From NCBI RefSeq assembly GCF_000330725.2, contig NZ_AMZY02000010.1, forward strand, positions 426,052 to 490,051: a DNA stretch of 64,000 bases, read 5' to 3'. Source of the DNA: Mariniradius saccharolyticus AK6. Its GTDB lineage: Bacteria > Bacteroidota > Bacteroidia > Cytophagales > Cyclobacteriaceae. The notes beneath the pieces are model-generated. The model was not told the DNA's origin and searched no databases. It saw only the letters and a program-made list of their open reading frames with translations. Positions 15,446 through 24,772 of this stretch are shown in pieces (the stretch's first letter is position 1; each line of letters starts with the position of its first letter). Position numbers and translations under genes: made by a program.

Positions 15446-18202
15446 ATGAAAATTTTTACTGGCATTTTGTTCTTAGTGCTCGCCTGGCATTCGGGATTTT
15501 CGCAAACGGGGACGATTTCCGGGAAAATCACAGACAGCAAAACCGGAGAGCCGCTTCCTTTTTGCAACGTATTTATCTCTAACTCGACCATTGCCACCAC
15601 GACCGATATCGACGGAAACTACGTGCTGGAAAATGTCCCAGAAGGCGAACTGGAATTAGGATTTTCATTCATCGGGTACCAGGCTGTTCAGAAACCTGCC
15701 TCGGTGAAGCCGGGGAGCAAACTTACGTACAATGTCGCGATGGTTTCTCTCGAGCAAGAACTCTCAGACATAGAGGTAAAAGCTTCCAGGGACAAAGCTT
15801 GGGAACGCGAACTCCGTCGGTTCAAAAATTACTTCCTGGGAAATGACAATTTCGCAGCCCAATGCGAGATCCTCAATCCCTGGGTGATTGACTTCCCGAG
15901 TGACAATTCCGCCAGCAATTTCAAAGCATCCGCCTACCAACCCATCGAAATCCGAAATGACGCGCTCGGCTACAAAATCACTTTTGACTTGCGGGAATTT
16001 TTCGTCACACAGCAATTCTACCGCATTGCGGGGGCCACGCGGTTTATGGAAATGGACACCTCGAATCAGGCCGTAAAAGACAAATGGGCCAAGAACCGTA
16101 CCGACACATACCTCAAAAGCCCGATGAACATGTTTCGGGCGATGATCTCCAACCGCCACAACCAAGAAGGCTTTTTCCTTTATGGAGACAAACCTGGAGG
16201 TGCAGAAACACGCAATATGCGCACGGATGTCTTTGCCAATGAACTCGGAAAATCCGTGATTGAATACAAGCCAGAAAACCTTGTCGGCCCAGGCCGCAGA
16301 CCGGGCGAATACCGCATCAACCTTAAAGGCCGGATCGAAATCCATTATGAAAAAGGTTTCTCCAACGTCAACACCTACAAGGATGCACCTTACCCCATTT
16401 CTTGGCTTGAAGTAAACGGGGGTTACGTTTATGTCACAGAAAACGGCATGGTCATCAACCAAAAAGACCTGACATTCTCGGGAGATATGGACAAGCGCAA
16501 AGTCTCCACCTTACTTCCCTTTGATTTCAAACCAAACCTGGAAGGAGCAAATTCGAGCCTTGCAAAAAATGCCGCAAACCTCCAGGAAAAAGTCTACCTA
16601 CACTTGGATCGTCCCTACTACTACCAAGGTGACCAACTTTTCTTCAAAGGATATGTAAACTATTCCAGTCCAGAGTTCAAAAAGGATCTCAGCAAAGTCA
16701 TGCATGTGGAGATAATTTCAAAGCAGCGGGATATCGTCATCCAGAAAAGATTCAAGATCGATAATGGACAGGTAATCGGAACGATTTACCTGCCCGACAC
16801 GCTTGCACAAAAGGAATACTATTTGCGTGCCTACACCAACTGGAACCGCAATTATGGACCGGAAAGCTATTTTGTGAAGGCGCTGCCCATCATCTCTGCC
16901 TTTGACCGCATCACGGGCGATGAACCAAAAGTGGATTCACCCTTTGCCCAGGCAGGGTTCTCGACCGATAAGGAATCCTACGACAAACGTGAAAAAGTTG
17001 TCCTAACGATTAGCCTGCGGGACAGGACGGGAGACCCCATTTTTGCTAATCTCTCAGTTTCTGTTACCGACGCCCATTACGCCACCCCAGTAAATATCAA
17101 CCCCGGAATAATCGATGGCATGAAACTCTCGGAAGTCCCAGCCAATATCAATACGGATAAATTTTTGTATCCGATCGAAAACGACCTCTCGATGCCAGGC
17201 AAATTTACCAACGAGAAAGGCAAACCGGAAGCAGTACCTTTCACGGCCTATTTTAACAATTTCGAAGGCTCGGTGGACTTGCAAACGGACAGCGAGGGTA
17301 AGTTTGTACTCGACCAAATGGACTATTACGGGCCATTAGACTTTGTTTTGATGACATTGGACAAAAAAGGAAATGCCCGAGGTACTTTCCAATTTACGCC
17401 GAGACTTGTTCCTCCCTTTTTTGTACCCTCATCCACCAGCATGCCTAAAATCTCCACCGTCGATCAGCCTATTTTCCAACATTGGCAAACGGAGACTGAC
17501 AAAACAATTGATCTCAAGACGGTGACGGTCAATGAAACCAAAGAATCCTCAGGGACCCGCGCCATCTATGGCAATCCCGATTATGTAGTCAATGGCGAGG
17601 ATTTGATGCGTGGGGGAAACACCACAGATTTGCTTCAAAGCCTCAAACAGTATGTGCCCGGCATGTCGGTCACCACGCTCGGACAAGTAAGACTGAGAGG
17701 TGGGGCGGCTTCCGCATCCAACTCCCAGGAACCCATGGTCATGCTTGACGGTGCGATTTTACCGGGGAGTTCTGTCGCAGCCAACCTCGCGACCATCAAT
17801 CCCAACGACGTGGAACGTGTGGAGGTAGTTTCTCGGACCAGTTCGATGATGGGCGACCAAGGCAGGAACGGTGTCATTGCAGTCTATCTCAAGAAAGGCG
17901 GGGGAAATTCACCGTTGCCGAATCTCGCTAGCAAAGACATAAACTCGTTTACGTTGGAAGGTTTCTCCTTACCCGGAAATTTCTTAGTCTTCGATTACGA
18001 ACAACTGGAGGAAGCTCCGCAATGGGACGAAAGAGCGACTTTGTATTGGAATCCCCAACTCATCTCCGACCCCGACTCAGGACAAATCCAGGTAATTTTC
18101 TTCACCAACGACAGCCCTGCCCCAAAGATCGTCGTCGTCGAAGGAGTTGATCAGAAAGGGAACCCTATTCAAGCCAGATTTCAAATAAAGGTGAAACAAT
18201 AG
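15446..18202 (+). CDS. Surface protein with carboxypeptidase-D-like, macroglobulin-like and TonB-plug domains
   Basis: 918 residues. Signal peptide MKIFTGILFLVLAWHSGFSQ, then a CarboxypepD_reg-like domain at about 22-105 (SGKITDSKTGEPLPFCNVFI). An MG2-like domain begins near 384 (VYLHLDRPYYYQGDQLFFKG). A TonB-dependent receptor plug lies near 710-815 (DLLQSLKQYVPGMSV, then VMLDGAILPG and GVIAVYLKKGG). There is no room for a 22-strand barrel after the plug, so it is not a complete receptor. Such plug proteins without a barrel are common in Bacteroidetes; they may be periplasmic or surface partners of other receptors. It stands alone after the gltX terminator. Confidence 0.82.
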   Translation: MKIFTGILFLVLAWHSGFSQTGTISGKITDSKTGEPLPFCNVFISNSTIATTTDIDGNYVLENVPEGELELGFSFIGYQAVQKPASVKPGSKLTYNVAMVSLEQELSDIEVKASRDKAWERELRRFKNYFLGNDNFAAQCEILNPWVIDFPSDNSASNFKASAYQPIEIRNDALGYKITFDLREFFVTQQFYRIAGATRFMEMDTSNQAVKDKWAKNRTDTYLKSPMNMFRAMISNRHNQEGFFLYGDKPGGAETRNMRTDVFANELGKSVIEYKPENLVGPGRRPGEYRINLKGRIEIHYEKGFSNVNTYKDAPYPISWLEVNGGYVYVTENGMVINQKDLTFSGDMDKRKVSTLLPFDFKPNLEGANSSLAKNAANLQEKVYLHLDRPYYYQGDQLFFKGYVNYSSPEFKKDLSKVMHVEIISKQRDIVIQKRFKIDNGQVIGTIYLPDTLAQKEYYLRAYTNWNRNYGPESYFVKALPIISAFDRITGDEPKVDSPFAQAGFSTDKESYDKREKVVLTISLRDRTGDPIFANLSVSVTDAHYATPVNINPGIIDGMKLSEVPANINTDKFLYPIENDLSMPGKFTNEKGKPEAVPFTAYFNNFEGSVDLQTDSEGKFVLDQMDYYGPLDFVLMTLDKKGNARGTFQFTPRLVPPFFVPSSTSMPKISTVDQPIFQHWQTETDKTIDLKTVTVNETKESSGTRAIYGNPDYVVNGEDLMRGGNTTDLLQSLKQYVPGMSVTTLGQVRLRGGAASASNSQEPMVMLDGAILPGSSVAANLATINPNDVERVEVVSRTSSMMGDQGRNGVIAVYLKKGGGNSPLPNLASKDINSFTLEGFSLPGNFLVFDYEQLEEAPQWDERATLYWNPQLISDPDSGQIQVIFFTNDSPAPKIVVVEGVDQKGNPIQARFQIKVKQ

Positions 18203-18243
18203 GCTTCTTGGTGAGAAATGGTCGTAAACGCTTATTTTTGGGC

Positions 18244-18906
18244 ATGCAAAAATTTATTGCCGTTCTCTTTTGTCTTTTGGTATTTGGGTCTGTAGAGACA
18301 TGGGCGCAGACAAGCATCGGCATTCGGGGCGGTATATCTTCCTCCACGATGAGGTACAGATACAGTCCAGGCAGAGCTGAAGTACGAACTGGCGGAATTA
18401 CAGCCCCTACTTTTGCGCTCGTCATTGAACACTTTGCGTCCAAAAACGCCGGAATCCAGATCGAATTCCAAAAAATCACTTTGGGCTACACGCAAAGCAA
18501 CGAACTGAACCAGACGAACATTTCCGAATGGGATTACCTGAAAGTACCCGTTCTCTCAAATTTCTATGCGGGAAAAAGCGGGAGGTTCCACATTAAGCTT
18601 GGTCCGCACATTGGGTATATGCTGCAGGCACGTGATGTGCAGCGAGGCTTCGAAGGTGACGAAACGAATCTGCCCACCTATGGAGGACCATCCGACGATC
18701 CAAACAGATTCATGTACGGCATCACGGCCGGAGCGGGACTTTCAAAACTCTTTGGAAAAAGTACCTTGGAGGGAGACTTTCGATTTTCCTATGAATTTGG
18801 AAGACCGGAAACCCAAGACCGGATTTTTGACATGAATTCCACCAACATCGAAATCACGCTGACATACATGTTTCAGTTTCTGAAAAAGAAATACCAGGAC
18901 GACTAA
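18244..18906 (+). CDS. PorT-family outer-membrane beta-barrel protein
   Basis: Using the ATG at 18244 (signal peptide MQKFIAVLFCLLVFGSVETWAQ) the product is 220 residues. The mature part has alternating beta strands opening with IGIRGGISSSTM and containing IKLGPHIGYML and GITAGAGLSKLFGKS, and it ends in aromatic-rich strands, as in PorT/outer-membrane beta-barrel (OMP_b-brl_2) proteins with about eight strands. Role unknown; some relatives serve type IX secretion, but this one is not specifically PorT. An upstream in-frame start at 18208 would precede the signal and is rejected. Confidence 0.78.
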   Translation: MQKFIAVLFCLLVFGSVETWAQTSIGIRGGISSSTMRYRYSPGRAEVRTGGITAPTFALVIEHFASKNAGIQIEFQKITLGYTQSNELNQTNISEWDYLKVPVLSNFYAGKSGRFHIKLGPHIGYMLQARDVQRGFEGDETNLPTYGGPSDDPNRFMYGITAGAGLSKLFGKSTLEGDFRFSYEFGRPETQDRIFDMNSTNIEITLTYMFQFLKKKYQDD

Positions 18907-18995
18907 TTGTCCAACTCATGCTGACAATTTTCCGATAAGGACAAGAAAGCGGAACTTTGAACGATAAATCGTGTTTAGAATCTAAAATCAACACC

Positions 18996-19577
18996 ATGCT
19001 CCAAACTCAAAAAAGACCTGTCCACATATACATGGAAGCGAATCCCAACCCAAATTCGCTCAAGTTTGTCGTCAATTTCATGCTCACAGACGAGGGAATC
19101 AGCTTTGACTATCCCGACCAAGCCAGTACGGAAAACTCCCCCCTTGCCCATGAGCTTTTCAATTTCTCGGCTGTTGAGCGGGTGTTCATCACTTCCAATT
19201 TTGTGACCGTCACTAAGAAAACCTCGGTCGAATGGCCAGAAATACAGGATTTCATTCGTGACCATATCAAGAAATACCTGGAAGCCGGAAAGGCAGCCGT
19301 TCAGGTCACTTTTGACAAAGACCCACTTTTTGATGAAAACGACTCGGAAACGGTCAAGAAAATCAAGGGTATTTTGGACGAATATATCCGCCCGGCAGTC
19401 GAGCAGGACGGTGGAGCAATCGTATTCCATAGCTTCCATGATGGCATCGTGAAGGTATTGCTCCAGGGAAGCTGCTCGGGCTGTCCGTCCAGTACCGTGA
19501 CACTCAAAGCCGGCATCCAAAACCTATTGACACGAATGGTTCCGGAAGTTTCCGAGGTACAGGCCGAAGGAATCTAA
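18996..19577 (+). CDS. NfuA/NifU-like iron-sulfur scaffold protein
   Basis: 193 residues from the ATG at 18996. The N-terminal half is the Nfu_N domain (YMEANPNPNSLKFVVN); the C-terminal half is the NifU-like domain with GGAIVFHSFHDGIVKVLLQG followed by the cluster-binding CSGCPSS. Nfu proteins receive and hand on [4Fe-4S] clusters. The window holds clear clients: IspG and ActB. An upstream in-frame codon at 18957 adds residues not typical of the family. Confidence 0.93.
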   Translation: MLQTQKRPVHIYMEANPNPNSLKFVVNFMLTDEGISFDYPDQASTENSPLAHELFNFSAVERVFITSNFVTVTKKTSVEWPEIQDFIRDHIKKYLEAGKAAVQVTFDKDPLFDENDSETVKKIKGILDEYIRPAVEQDGGAIVFHSFHDGIVKVLLQGSCSGCPSSTVTLKAGIQNLLTRMVPEVSEVQAEGI

Positions 19578-19595
19578 GTTGAACCAGGGTCTCGG

Positions 19596-20666
19596 ATGTT
19601 GAGGGGAAATTATACATGGGCTTCACTAGGCCTAGTCAGCGTGCTGGCTAGGCATTTTGCCATTAAATATCCGGAGAAAACAGAGCTTTTTTACTCTCGG
19701 TTGTTTTTTCCCGGCATCCGTAATCTCATCGACAATACACTTTCCATCCTGCCATTTGCCACGGTCTACATTTTTGTGGCATCCATATTCCTGTTTTTGG
19801 GAATCTATTTCTACAAAGTCTGGCGCATGGAGGGATGGAAAGATAAGGTCGGCTATTCCATCCGTTCCTTGGCCAACTACCTAGGAGCGATTGTGTTTTT
19901 CTTCCTGATATTGTGGGGATACAATTACCAAAGGATCCCGATATTCAAACAAATCGGCATCACACCCGTGCCGCTCAATGAAGATCAACTCCTCGGTGAA
20001 ATCAAACTCACAGCCAATATCGTCAACCAGCTTCGCGCTAATATCGAGGAAGATACCGTGGCGATAGAATCGATTATGGATTACGGGGATTTGGAAAAAT
20101 TGGTACGGGCCAACATGCGGGAAAATCTCTACCTGCTGGGCTTGAACTTTACAGGAAATCCCCGCACGAAGCAATTTTACCCCGCAGGATTTATGCGAAG
20201 GATGGGAATTTTGGGAATCTATTTCCCCTACACAGGCGAAAGCTACATCGACCCCACCTTGCACCCACTCGAAAAACCTTTTACCATTGCCCACGAAATG
20301 GCGCACAGCTACGGTGTGACCGACGAAGGAGAGGCCAATTTCATTGCTTGGGTCATTTGCAGCAATTCGGAGGAGGCTCTGCTCCAATATTCTGGACAAT
20401 TGCGGCTATTGCGCTACCAAATGCGCGACCTCTACCGAATGTCCAAGGAAGTCTACATTGATTTTTATAAATCCCTACCCGCCGGAATCCGAAACGACCT
20501 GGTTTCGATCCAGAAATCCAACGAGCTGATCAAACCCTTTAATCTGGAGATCAGCCGCAAGTCGAATGATCTTTTTCTCAAAACCCAAGGCGTGAAAGCG
20601 GGAGTAAACAGCTACCAGGAACTCCCGATGCTCGCTTTTGCCTGGAGAAACCGGCTGAAAGAATAA
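19596..20666 (+). CDS. DUF3810 membrane protein with a zinc-protease-like HExxH motif
   Basis: 356 residues. The first 120 residues contain two to three membrane segments (for example TVYIFVASIFLFLGIYFY and YLGAIVFFFLILWGYNY). The soluble part carries HEMAHSYG at about 233-240 followed by EGEANFIAW, an HExxH with a downstream Glu as in gluzincin metalloproteases. DUF3810 is conserved in Bacteroidetes and uncharacterised. It starts 18 bases after the nfu stop and is likely in the same transcript. Protease activity is inferred from the motif only. Confidence 0.85.
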   Translation: MLRGNYTWASLGLVSVLARHFAIKYPEKTELFYSRLFFPGIRNLIDNTLSILPFATVYIFVASIFLFLGIYFYKVWRMEGWKDKVGYSIRSLANYLGAIVFFFLILWGYNYQRIPIFKQIGITPVPLNEDQLLGEIKLTANIVNQLRANIEEDTVAIESIMDYGDLEKLVRANMRENLYLLGLNFTGNPRTKQFYPAGFMRRMGILGIYFPYTGESYIDPTLHPLEKPFTIAHEMAHSYGVTDEGEANFIAWVICSNSEEALLQYSGQLRLLRYQMRDLYRMSKEVYIDFYKSLPAGIRNDLVSIQKSNELIKPFNLEISRKSNDLFLKTQGVKAGVNSYQELPMLAFAWRNRLKE

Positions 20667-20675
20667 TTGCTAAGC

Positions 20676-21392
20676 TCAATCCTCCAATTGGCGACGGTAC
20701 ATTTGGATTGTATTTTCCAAACCGTAATACAATGCATCGCAAATCAAGGCGTGACCGATGGACACTTCGTCCAAAAACGGAATGGATTGTTTGAGAAACT
20801 TGAGATTGTGGAGATCCAAATCATGTCCGGCATTTAGTCCCAAGCCCAATTCCTTTGCGATTGCAGCAACTTCCACGTAAGGTCGCACTGCCTTTTCACG
20901 ATTGATAGGGTAATTGGAGGCATAAGGTTCCGTGTACAATTCCACCCGGTCTGTACCCGTAGTCTTTGCAGGTTCAAAAAATTTCACCTCGGGATTGATG
21001 AAAATAGACACCCTCACGCCATAGGACTGTAACTCAGAAACAACGTCCTTCAAGAAAGCCTGATGGGCAATCGTATCCCAACCGCTTGAAGAAGTGATTG
21101 CTTGCGGCGGATCGGGCACCAAAGTCGCCTGTGCCGGCCTGACCAATTTGACCAAATCCATGTACCGCTGGTCCGGATAGCCTTCGATGTTGAACTCAGT
21201 GCTGATCACCTTCGCCAAATCCAGAACATCTTGGAATTTGATATGCCGCTCATCAGGTCTGGGATGGACAGTAATGCCTTGGGCACCAAATCTTTCCGCA
21301 TCCAATGCCACTTGTACAAGGTTTGGGTTGTTGGCTCCGCGGGCATTGCGCAGCGTCGCGATCTTGTTAATATTTACACTGAGTTTGGTCAT
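20676..21392 (-). CDS. pdxJ: Pyridoxine 5'-phosphate synthase
   Basis: 238 residues from the ATG at 21392 (MTKLSVNINKIATLRNARG), the standard PdxJ length. PdxJ condenses 1-deoxyxylulose 5-phosphate with 3-amino-2-oxopropyl phosphate in vitamin B6 synthesis. Seen: GAQGITVHPRPDERHI with the active-site His/Arg set, IEGYPDQRYM, and the C-terminal ELGLGLNAGHDLDLHNL and FLDEVSIGHALICDAL. It is transcribed toward the DUF3810 gene and diverges from yqeY. An in-frame extension upstream to 21443 has no support. Confidence 0.96.
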   Translation of the reverse strand: MTKLSVNINKIATLRNARGANNPNLVQVALDAERFGAQGITVHPRPDERHIKFQDVLDLAKVISTEFNIEGYPDQRYMDLVKLVRPAQATLVPDPPQAITSSSGWDTIAHQAFLKDVVSELQSYGVRVSIFINPEVKFFEPAKTTGTDRVELYTEPYASNYPINREKAVRPYVEVAAIAKELGLGLNAGHDLDLHNLKFLKQSIPFLDEVSIGHALICDALYYGLENTIQMYRRQLED

Positions 21393-21421
21393 TTTACTTA
21401 ATTTTAGGGGTACTTTTACCG

Positions 21422-21450
21422 CAAATTTACACCGATAACCCAAAGAACAA
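21422..21450 (-). promoter_or_regulatory. Probable pdxJ promoter
   Basis: On the minus strand TAAATTTG (21422-21429) matches TAnnTTTG, and a TTG at 21448-21450 lies 18 bases upstream. The predicted leader before the pdxJ ATG would be about 20 bases. Confidence 0.45.
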
Positions 21451-21454
21451 GATC

Positions 21455-21904
21455 ATGAGCTTGAAGGCAAACATAGAATCGGAGATCAAAAACGCAATGC
21501 TCGCCAAAGACAAAGACAGGCTACGGGCGCTTCGTGCAATCAAATCGCTCATCCTGCTGGAAGAAACCAAGGAGGGTGCGGGCGCAAATCTTACGGCTGA
21601 CGATGAAATCAAACTCCTGACCAAGGCAGCCAAGCAGCGGAAGGATTCGGCAGACATCTACAAGCAGCAAAACCGCGAGGACCTCTTTGCAGTGGAAATG
21701 GCTGAGCTTTCCATCATCAATGAGTTTTTGCCCAAGCAGCTTACAGAGGAAGAATTGGTGGCGGAATTGAAAAAAATCATTGCCGACACAGGTGCGAGCT
21801 CCGCAAAAGATATGGGCAAGGTAATGGGTGTAGCCACAAAATCCCTGGCTGGAAAAGCAGACGGCAAACTCATTTCCCAAAAAGTGAAAGAACTTCTTGC
21901 GTAG
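21455..21904 (+). CDS. GatB/YqeY domain protein
   Basis: 149 residues, the normal length. Starts MSLKANIESEIKNAMLAKDK and contains KAAKQRKDSADIYKQQNRED, and its C-terminal segment KDMGKVMGVATKSLAGKADGK is the tRNA-binding-like helical domain shared with GatB. YqeY proteins may act in tRNA-dependent amidation or related tRNA binding, but their role is unproven. The stop TAG is followed directly by the ATG of the cvpA-like gene. Confidence 0.92.
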   Translation: MSLKANIESEIKNAMLAKDKDRLRALRAIKSLILLEETKEGAGANLTADDEIKLLTKAAKQRKDSADIYKQQNREDLFAVEMAELSIINEFLPKQLTEEELVAELKKIIADTGASSAKDMGKVMGVATKSLAGKADGKLISQKVKELLA

Positions 21905-22444
21905 ATGTTTGATATCCTGATCATCATATTTTTGGCCATTGGCGCCTATGAAGGATTCAAAGAAGGCCTATTTGTGGGCTTGATTTCTTTTGTTGCCTTT
22001 ATTGTCGCATTGATGTTGGCATTTCATCTGATGCATTGGGGTGCCGGCATTTTGGCAGAACAACTCAAGGATTCTTCCTTTGTACTGCCCTTTGTTGCAT
22101 TTTTGCTGATCTTTTTTGGAGTGCTGATGATCGTCCGCGGCTTGGCTTTTCTGGTCAAAAAATCCATGGACATCACTGTACTGGGAACGGCGGATGACAT
22201 TGCGGGAGGTATATTGGGGGTGTTCAAATCCGTCCTCTTTTTGAGTTTTCTGATATGGATTGCCGAGTCTTTTGAATTTTCCTTCATCGCCAACTGGACC
22301 AAAGATTCCAAAATCTACCCCTTCGTCCAGCCGATTGCGCCGTGGATCGTGGCGTGGGTGCAGCCTTTGCTGCCGATTTTTCAGGATACGATCGACAAGA
22401 TTTATGATTTGGTAAAGGCCACAGCGGATGGTATTGTTGATTGA
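21905..22444 (+). CDS. CvpA-family membrane protein
   Basis: 179 residues with four predicted membrane segments (ILIIIFLAIGAYEGF, FVGLISFVAFIVALMLAF, FVLPFVAFLLIFFGVLMIV, GVFKSVLFLSFLIWIAE), the pattern of CvpA, a family linked to colicin V production and envelope stress in other bacteria. It begins immediately after the yqeY stop, and its end overlaps the next gene by 17 bases, so the three are coupled. Confidence 0.9.
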   Translation: MFDILIIIFLAIGAYEGFKEGLFVGLISFVAFIVALMLAFHLMHWGAGILAEQLKDSSFVLPFVAFLLIFFGVLMIVRGLAFLVKKSMDITVLGTADDIAGGILGVFKSVLFLSFLIWIAESFEFSFIANWTKDSKIYPFVQPIAPWIVAWVQPLLPIFQDTIDKIYDLVKATADGIVD

Positions 22445-23009
22445 CAATTTCGATTCCTTTTCACATATCCTGGCCGACTACCTCCTGCAGACCGGAATCC
22501 CCCTCAAAATCGTCCGAAATGACCAATCCTTGCATTCACTTACAGCCGGAAACTGGGAAGGATTGATCCTGTCTCCCGGCCCAGAATCACCCGAAAAAGC
22601 GGGAAACCTGATGGAGATATTAGGCCACTTTGCTGAAAAGGTTCCCATTCTCGGGATTTGCCTTGGACACCAAGCGATCGGCCTACATTGGGGTGCTACC
22701 CTGGCAAAAGGGAAGCAACCCGTCCATGGAAAAGTGCATGCCGTGAAATCCCTTTCCACACACCAAATACTATCCGGATTGCCGGAATCATTCATGGTCA
22801 CGCGTTACCATTCCCTGCTATTGACGGAGATACCTGATTGCTTGGAAGTGTTGCTCGAAACAAATGAAGGTGAAGTGATGGCGATTGCTCATCGGGAATT
22901 GCCGATTCTGGGAATCCAATACCACCCGGAAGCCTACTTGACGGAATTTGGAAAAGAAATCATTCAAAACTGGCTCCGGTGGGCAAATATTCTTCCGAAA
23001 ACCTTGTGA
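22428..23009 (+). CDS. Anthranilate/aminodeoxychorismate synthase glutamine amidotransferase subunit
   Basis: 193 residues, typical of TrpG/PabA. A class I glutamine amidotransferase: MVLLIDNFDSFSHILADYL, then the oxyanion segment GLILSPGPESPEKAG, nucleophile Cys78 in LGICLGHQAIG, and the His/Glu of the triad near 166 and 168 in GIQYHPEAYLTEFG. It would pass ammonia to a TrpE or PabB partner, for tryptophan or folate. Neither partner is in the window, so pabA and trpG cannot be told apart; lack of a trp operon favours pabA. It overlaps cvpA by 17 bases. Confidence 0.9.
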   Translation: MVLLIDNFDSFSHILADYLLQTGIPLKIVRNDQSLHSLTAGNWEGLILSPGPESPEKAGNLMEILGHFAEKVPILGICLGHQAIGLHWGATLAKGKQPVHGKVHAVKSLSTHQILSGLPESFMVTRYHSLLLTEIPDCLEVLLETNEGEVMAIAHRELPILGIQYHPEAYLTEFGKEIIQNWLRWANILPKTL

Positions 23010-23074
23010 TCGGGTCGAACCAGCAGGCTTGAAATTTCGTTTTTTTATTCAAATTCCTTTAATATCTTTATTGC

Positions 23075-23740
23075 ATGCAGGCCTACGAATTCATCAATAA
23101 TCTGATCCCCCCCTTGAAGCTGAAAGACAAGGTGAAGATGGCTTTGGGCTGGATGGAAGAAATCAGGACGGGCCAACTTCCTGTCGTGGATGGGGGAAGA
23201 TTCCTGGGATTTGTGACTGAGGACCTGATTTTTTCCCTGAACAACCCAGATCTCGCCGTTTCCAAAATCGAACTGGATTCGCCTTCATGCTTTGTTTACC
23301 TAGACAAACATATCTATGATGTCATCAAAGTCGCCTCGGAAAACCATTCCAATATGGTAGCGGTGGTTGACCGGGAAAACAATTACCTTGGCGTGGTGAC
23401 CATGGAGGATGCGATAGGCGCCTTTGCCAACTCGCTTTCGATTCAGTCCCAAGGTGCAGTAGTGGTACTTTCCATGTTTATGACGGACTACAGCCTCTTT
23501 GAAATCGCCCGCATCATCGAATCGGAAAACACAAAAATCCTCAGTTCCTTCATCTCCAATGATCCTTTGGACGACTCTAAAATTAAGCTGACACTAAAGC
23601 TGGACCGGACGGAAATGCGGCATATCAAAGCAACCTTGGAACGGTTTGGCTACAAAATACTGGATCATTACCAAGAAGAGGAAGGCGTTAGCGGCGAACA
23701 GGAAAGAATCGGTAACCTTTTGAGGTTTTTGGAGCTATAA
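23075..23740 (+). CDS. CBS-domain protein
   Basis: 221 residues with paired CBS motifs: LPVVDGGRFLGFVTEDLIFS near 30-50 and NMVAVVDRENNYLGVVTMED near 90-115, followed by an ACT-like C-terminal part (VVVLSMFMTDYSLFEIARII). CBS pairs bind adenosyl ligands and regulate partners. In Bacteroidetes this gene regularly precedes nadK, as here (stop 12 bases before its ATG), so it may sense nucleotides in connection with NADP synthesis. That link is contextual. Confidence 0.88.
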   Translation: MQAYEFINNLIPPLKLKDKVKMALGWMEEIRTGQLPVVDGGRFLGFVTEDLIFSLNNPDLAVSKIELDSPSCFVYLDKHIYDVIKVASENHSNMVAVVDRENNYLGVVTMEDAIGAFANSLSIQSQGAVVVLSMFMTDYSLFEIARIIESENTKILSSFISNDPLDDSKIKLTLKLDRTEMRHIKATLERFGYKILDHYQEEEGVSGEQERIGNLLRFLEL

Positions 23741-23752
23741 ACCTTGGCCTGG

Positions 23753-24628
23753 ATGAAGATCGCTTTACATGGGATTGGGGTACAGAAAGAATTTTTCCCG
23801 GCTATCCACTCACTTTTTTCACTTCTGAAAGAAAATGGAATTCAGTTTTATTTGACCGAAAGCTTCCACAAGTCACTCAAGAGACAATTTTTTGACAAAG
23901 GAAAGCTGCCCGAAACGCTCTCGAAAACTGCCATTGAAGAAATGGATTTTGTGTTTTCGGTCGGTGGCGATGGTACCTTACTCGATACCGTCTGCCTAGT
24001 AGGACGTACCGAAGTACCGATCCTGGGTATCAATACGGGACGGATGGGATTCCTTGCCACAGTCGCAAAAGAGAATATCAACGACGCGATACAAAATCTC
24101 CTCTCCGGAAAATACACCCTCGAAGCGAGGTCACTCCTCAGTTTGGAATCCGATAAGGCTCATTTCAACGGGCTGAATTTCGGGCTGAACGAATTCACGA
24201 TCCACAAGCGCGATACCTCCTCGATGATCACGGTGCATACCTACATCAATGACCTGTACCTCAACAGCTATTGGGCGGATGGATTGATTATAGCGACACC
24301 GACTGGCTCTACTGGATATTCGCTGAGTTGCGGAGGCCCGCTGATTACGCCCGGTGCGCGGAACTTCGTCATCACCCCAGTAAGCCCACACAATCTCAAC
24401 GTGCGGCCGATTATCGTGTCGGACGAGAGCGAAATCAGCTTCAGGATTGAAGGCAGAAGCGAAAAATTCCTGATCTCTTTGGACTCGAGGTCCATGCCGA
24501 TTGATGCCTCTGTAAAATTGAAGGTGAAAAAGGCTGATTTTTCCGCCAAATTAGTCAAATTCGCACCAAACAGTTATTTTGATACCCTCCGTCAAAAACT
24601 CAATTGGGGATTTGACATGCGTAATTAA
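23753..24628 (+). CDS. nadK: NAD kinase
   Basis: 291 residues from the ATG at 23753. NadK phosphorylates NAD to NADP. Seen: the GGDGT motif in FVFSVGGDGTLLDTV, the NTGRMGFLATV segment, and PTGSTGYSLSCGGPLI, the nucleotide- and substrate-binding signatures of the family. A TTG at 23744 in the same frame is less likely as start. It follows the CBS gene and precedes DUF6089-uppS-bamA. Confidence 0.96.
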   Translation: MKIALHGIGVQKEFFPAIHSLFSLLKENGIQFYLTESFHKSLKRQFFDKGKLPETLSKTAIEEMDFVFSVGGDGTLLDTVCLVGRTEVPILGINTGRMGFLATVAKENINDAIQNLLSGKYTLEARSLLSLESDKAHFNGLNFGLNEFTIHKRDTSSMITVHTYINDLYLNSYWADGLIIATPTGSTGYSLSCGGPLITPGARNFVITPVSPHNLNVRPIIVSDESEISFRIEGRSEKFLISLDSRSMPIDASVKLKVKKADFSAKLVKFAPNSYFDTLRQKLNWGFDMRN

Positions 24629-24772
24629 AAGTACCCGCTCGGGGCGTCCTTTCACCAATGGGTTTGCCTTCGAAAAAGGGGAATTTTATACCGATTTTGA
24701 TTAACAAAAATTAACCCGGCAAATACGGAAACGGGTTTTTATATCGTTGTGTACTTCATAAATTGCAGCGTC

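Noticed and set aside
18207..18240. Promoter-like CTTG and TATTTTTG before the PorT-like gene
   Set aside because: The spacing is 22 bases and the -7 element ends 3 bases before the ATG, which would place the start site inside the coding region.
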